Assembly: GCA_030595925.1 (NCBI GenBank)
Contig: JAUVLC010000135.1
Span: 1-6,011 of the forward strand
Direction: 5' to 3'
Length of the DNA: 6,011 nt
From: Clostridia bacterium
Lineage (GTDB): Bacteria > CBDUZB01 > JAGLHV01
Shown here: positions 5,252-6,011 of the stretch, piece after piece
How positions within the stretch are numbered: the stretch's first letter is position 1
How the letters are laid out: every line of letters starts with the position of its first letter
The notes under the pieces: model-generated
Databases searched by the model: none
Seen by the model: only the letters and a program-made list of their open reading frames with translations
What the model was told of the DNA's origin: nothing
Program-made: the position numbers and the translations under genes

Positions 5252-6011
5252 ATGGCAAAAGAGAAATTCGAGAGGACGAAACCACATGTAAACATAGGGA
5301 CGATAGGGCATGTAGATCACGGAAAAACAACATTAACTGCGGCGATAACCCAATGTTTATCCAAGGTAGGTAATTCGGAGGCGAAAGGGGTTTGGGACAT
5401 AGATAATGCCCCGGAAGAAAAAGAACGAGGAGTAACGATAAATGTAGCCCATGTAGAATATGAGACAGAGGGGAGGCATTATGCGCATATAGATTGTCCC
5501 GGGCATGCGGATTATATAAAAAACATGATAACGGGTTCGGCGCAGATGGATGGGGCGATATTGGTAGTAAGTGCGACGGATGGTCCGATGCCGCAGACGC
5601 GGGAGCATATATTATTGGCACGGCAGGTAGGGGTGCCGTATATAGTAGTATTTTTGAATAAGACGGATCAGGTAGATGATGCTGAGTTATTGGACCTGGT
5701 GGAATTGGAAGTAAGGGAGTTATTAAGCAAGTATGAATTTCCCGGGGATAAAGTGCCGGTAGTAAAAGGGTCGGCATTAGAGGCCTTGAATTGTGGATGC
5801 GGGAAGAAGGAATGTGAAAAATGCGGAAATATAATAAAGTTATTGGAAGAGACCGACAAATATATTCCGGTACCGAAGCGTGAGGTGGAAAAGTCGTTTT
5901 TAATGAGTGTGGAGGATGTATTTTCGATAACGGGAAGAGGGACAGTGGCTACAGGGCGGATAGAACGGGGAAAGATAAAAGTAGGGGAAGCGGTAGAGAT
6001 AGTAGGGATAC
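5252..6011 (+). CDS. tuf: Translation elongation factor Tu, N-terminal 253 residues (cut by window end)
   Basis: EF-Tu is the GTPase that carries aminoacyl-tRNA to the ribosomal A site. The N-terminus [20 protein letters not shown] is classic. The GTP-binding motifs are all present: G1 GHVDHGKT (19-26), switch I with RGVTIN (59-64), G3 DCPGH (81-85) with the catalytic histidine H85, G4 NKTD (136-139), and G5 GSAL (173-176). Domain 2 begins near residue 210 with [22 protein letters not shown] (215-236). The start is supported by AAAGGAG at 5236-5242, 9 nt before the ATG. Two features are odd: a cysteine cluster C181-x-C-x4-C-x2-C191 late in the G domain, where E. coli has none, and codon use strongly biased to A/G-ending codons, with ATA for 18 of 19 isoleucines. 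The gene follows four tRNAs from one strong promoter. The frame stays open to the window end, so about 140 residues are missing. Confidence 0.98.
   Translation, partial: MAKEKFERTKPHVNIGTIGHVDHGKTTLTAAITQCLSKVGNSEAKGVWDIDNAPEEKERGVTINVAHVEYETEGRHYAHIDCPGHADYIKNMITGSAQMDGAILVVSATDGPMPQTREHILLARQVGVPYIVVFLNKTDQVDDAELLDLVELEVRELLSKYEFPGDKVPVVKGSALEALNCGCGKKECEKCGNIIKLLEETDKYIPVPKREVEKSFLMSVEDVFSITGRGTVATGRIERGKIKVGEAVEIVGI

Noticed and set aside
5211-5777. A long open frame (188 codons) on the minus strand opposite tuf, plus shorter minus-strand frames in the same region
   Set aside because: It lies antisense to an unmistakable EF-Tu gene. The biased codon use of tuf keeps the opposite strand free of stops, and the translation is low-complexity and proline/leucine/serine-rich with no recognisable domain.

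Overview
The window is a housekeeping stretch from an AT-rich bacterial chromosome. Everything that can be recognised reads on the + strand. In order it holds: the 3' end of a membrane protein gene; tyrS (tyrosyl-tRNA synthetase); a 357-bp gap containing repeat structure; a tight ispF-cysS-rlmB run; a consensus promoter; four tRNA genes (Thr-UGU, Tyr-GUA, Gly-UCC, Thr-GGU); and the first 253 codons of tuf (EF-Tu), cut by the window edge.

The organism is a bacterium that makes isoprenoids by the MEP pathway (ispF), has a KMSKS-type TyrRS, and does not encode the tRNA 3' CCA. The A+T richness, the conserved tRNA-tuf block and the spermidine-synthase-like membrane tail would suit one of the uncultured candidate phyla (for example an Omnitrophota-like lineage). 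I cannot place it firmly from the sequence alone.

Region by region: 1-141 is a gene tail. 142-250 holds a GAAA-loop palindrome that overlaps a plausible tyrS promoter. 251-1423 is tyrS. 1424-1780 has no gene, but carries a phased TAGTCA cluster and a roughly 200-bp element with degenerate inverted ends. 1781-4577 is the ispF-cysS-rlmB unit, with a 27-bp gap and then a 4-bp gap. 4578-4750 is an A-tract-rich region with a perfect TTGACA-17-TATAAT promoter and a T/G-rich leader. 4751-5190 is the tRNA cluster. 5252 onward is tuf.

Most genes serve translation: aminoacylation (tyrS, cysS), 23S rRNA methylation (rlmB), tRNAs, and delivery of aminoacyl-tRNA to the ribosome (tuf). The tRNA order and identities match the thrU-tyrU-glyT-thrT-tufB operon of Escherichia coli, so tRNAs and EF-Tu are very probably co-transcribed.

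I see no defence, mobile or biosynthetic system here. The points most worth a second look are the codon use of tuf (18 of 19 Ile codons are ATA), a four-cysteine insert in the EF-Tu G domain, and the inverted-repeat element between tyrS and ispF.
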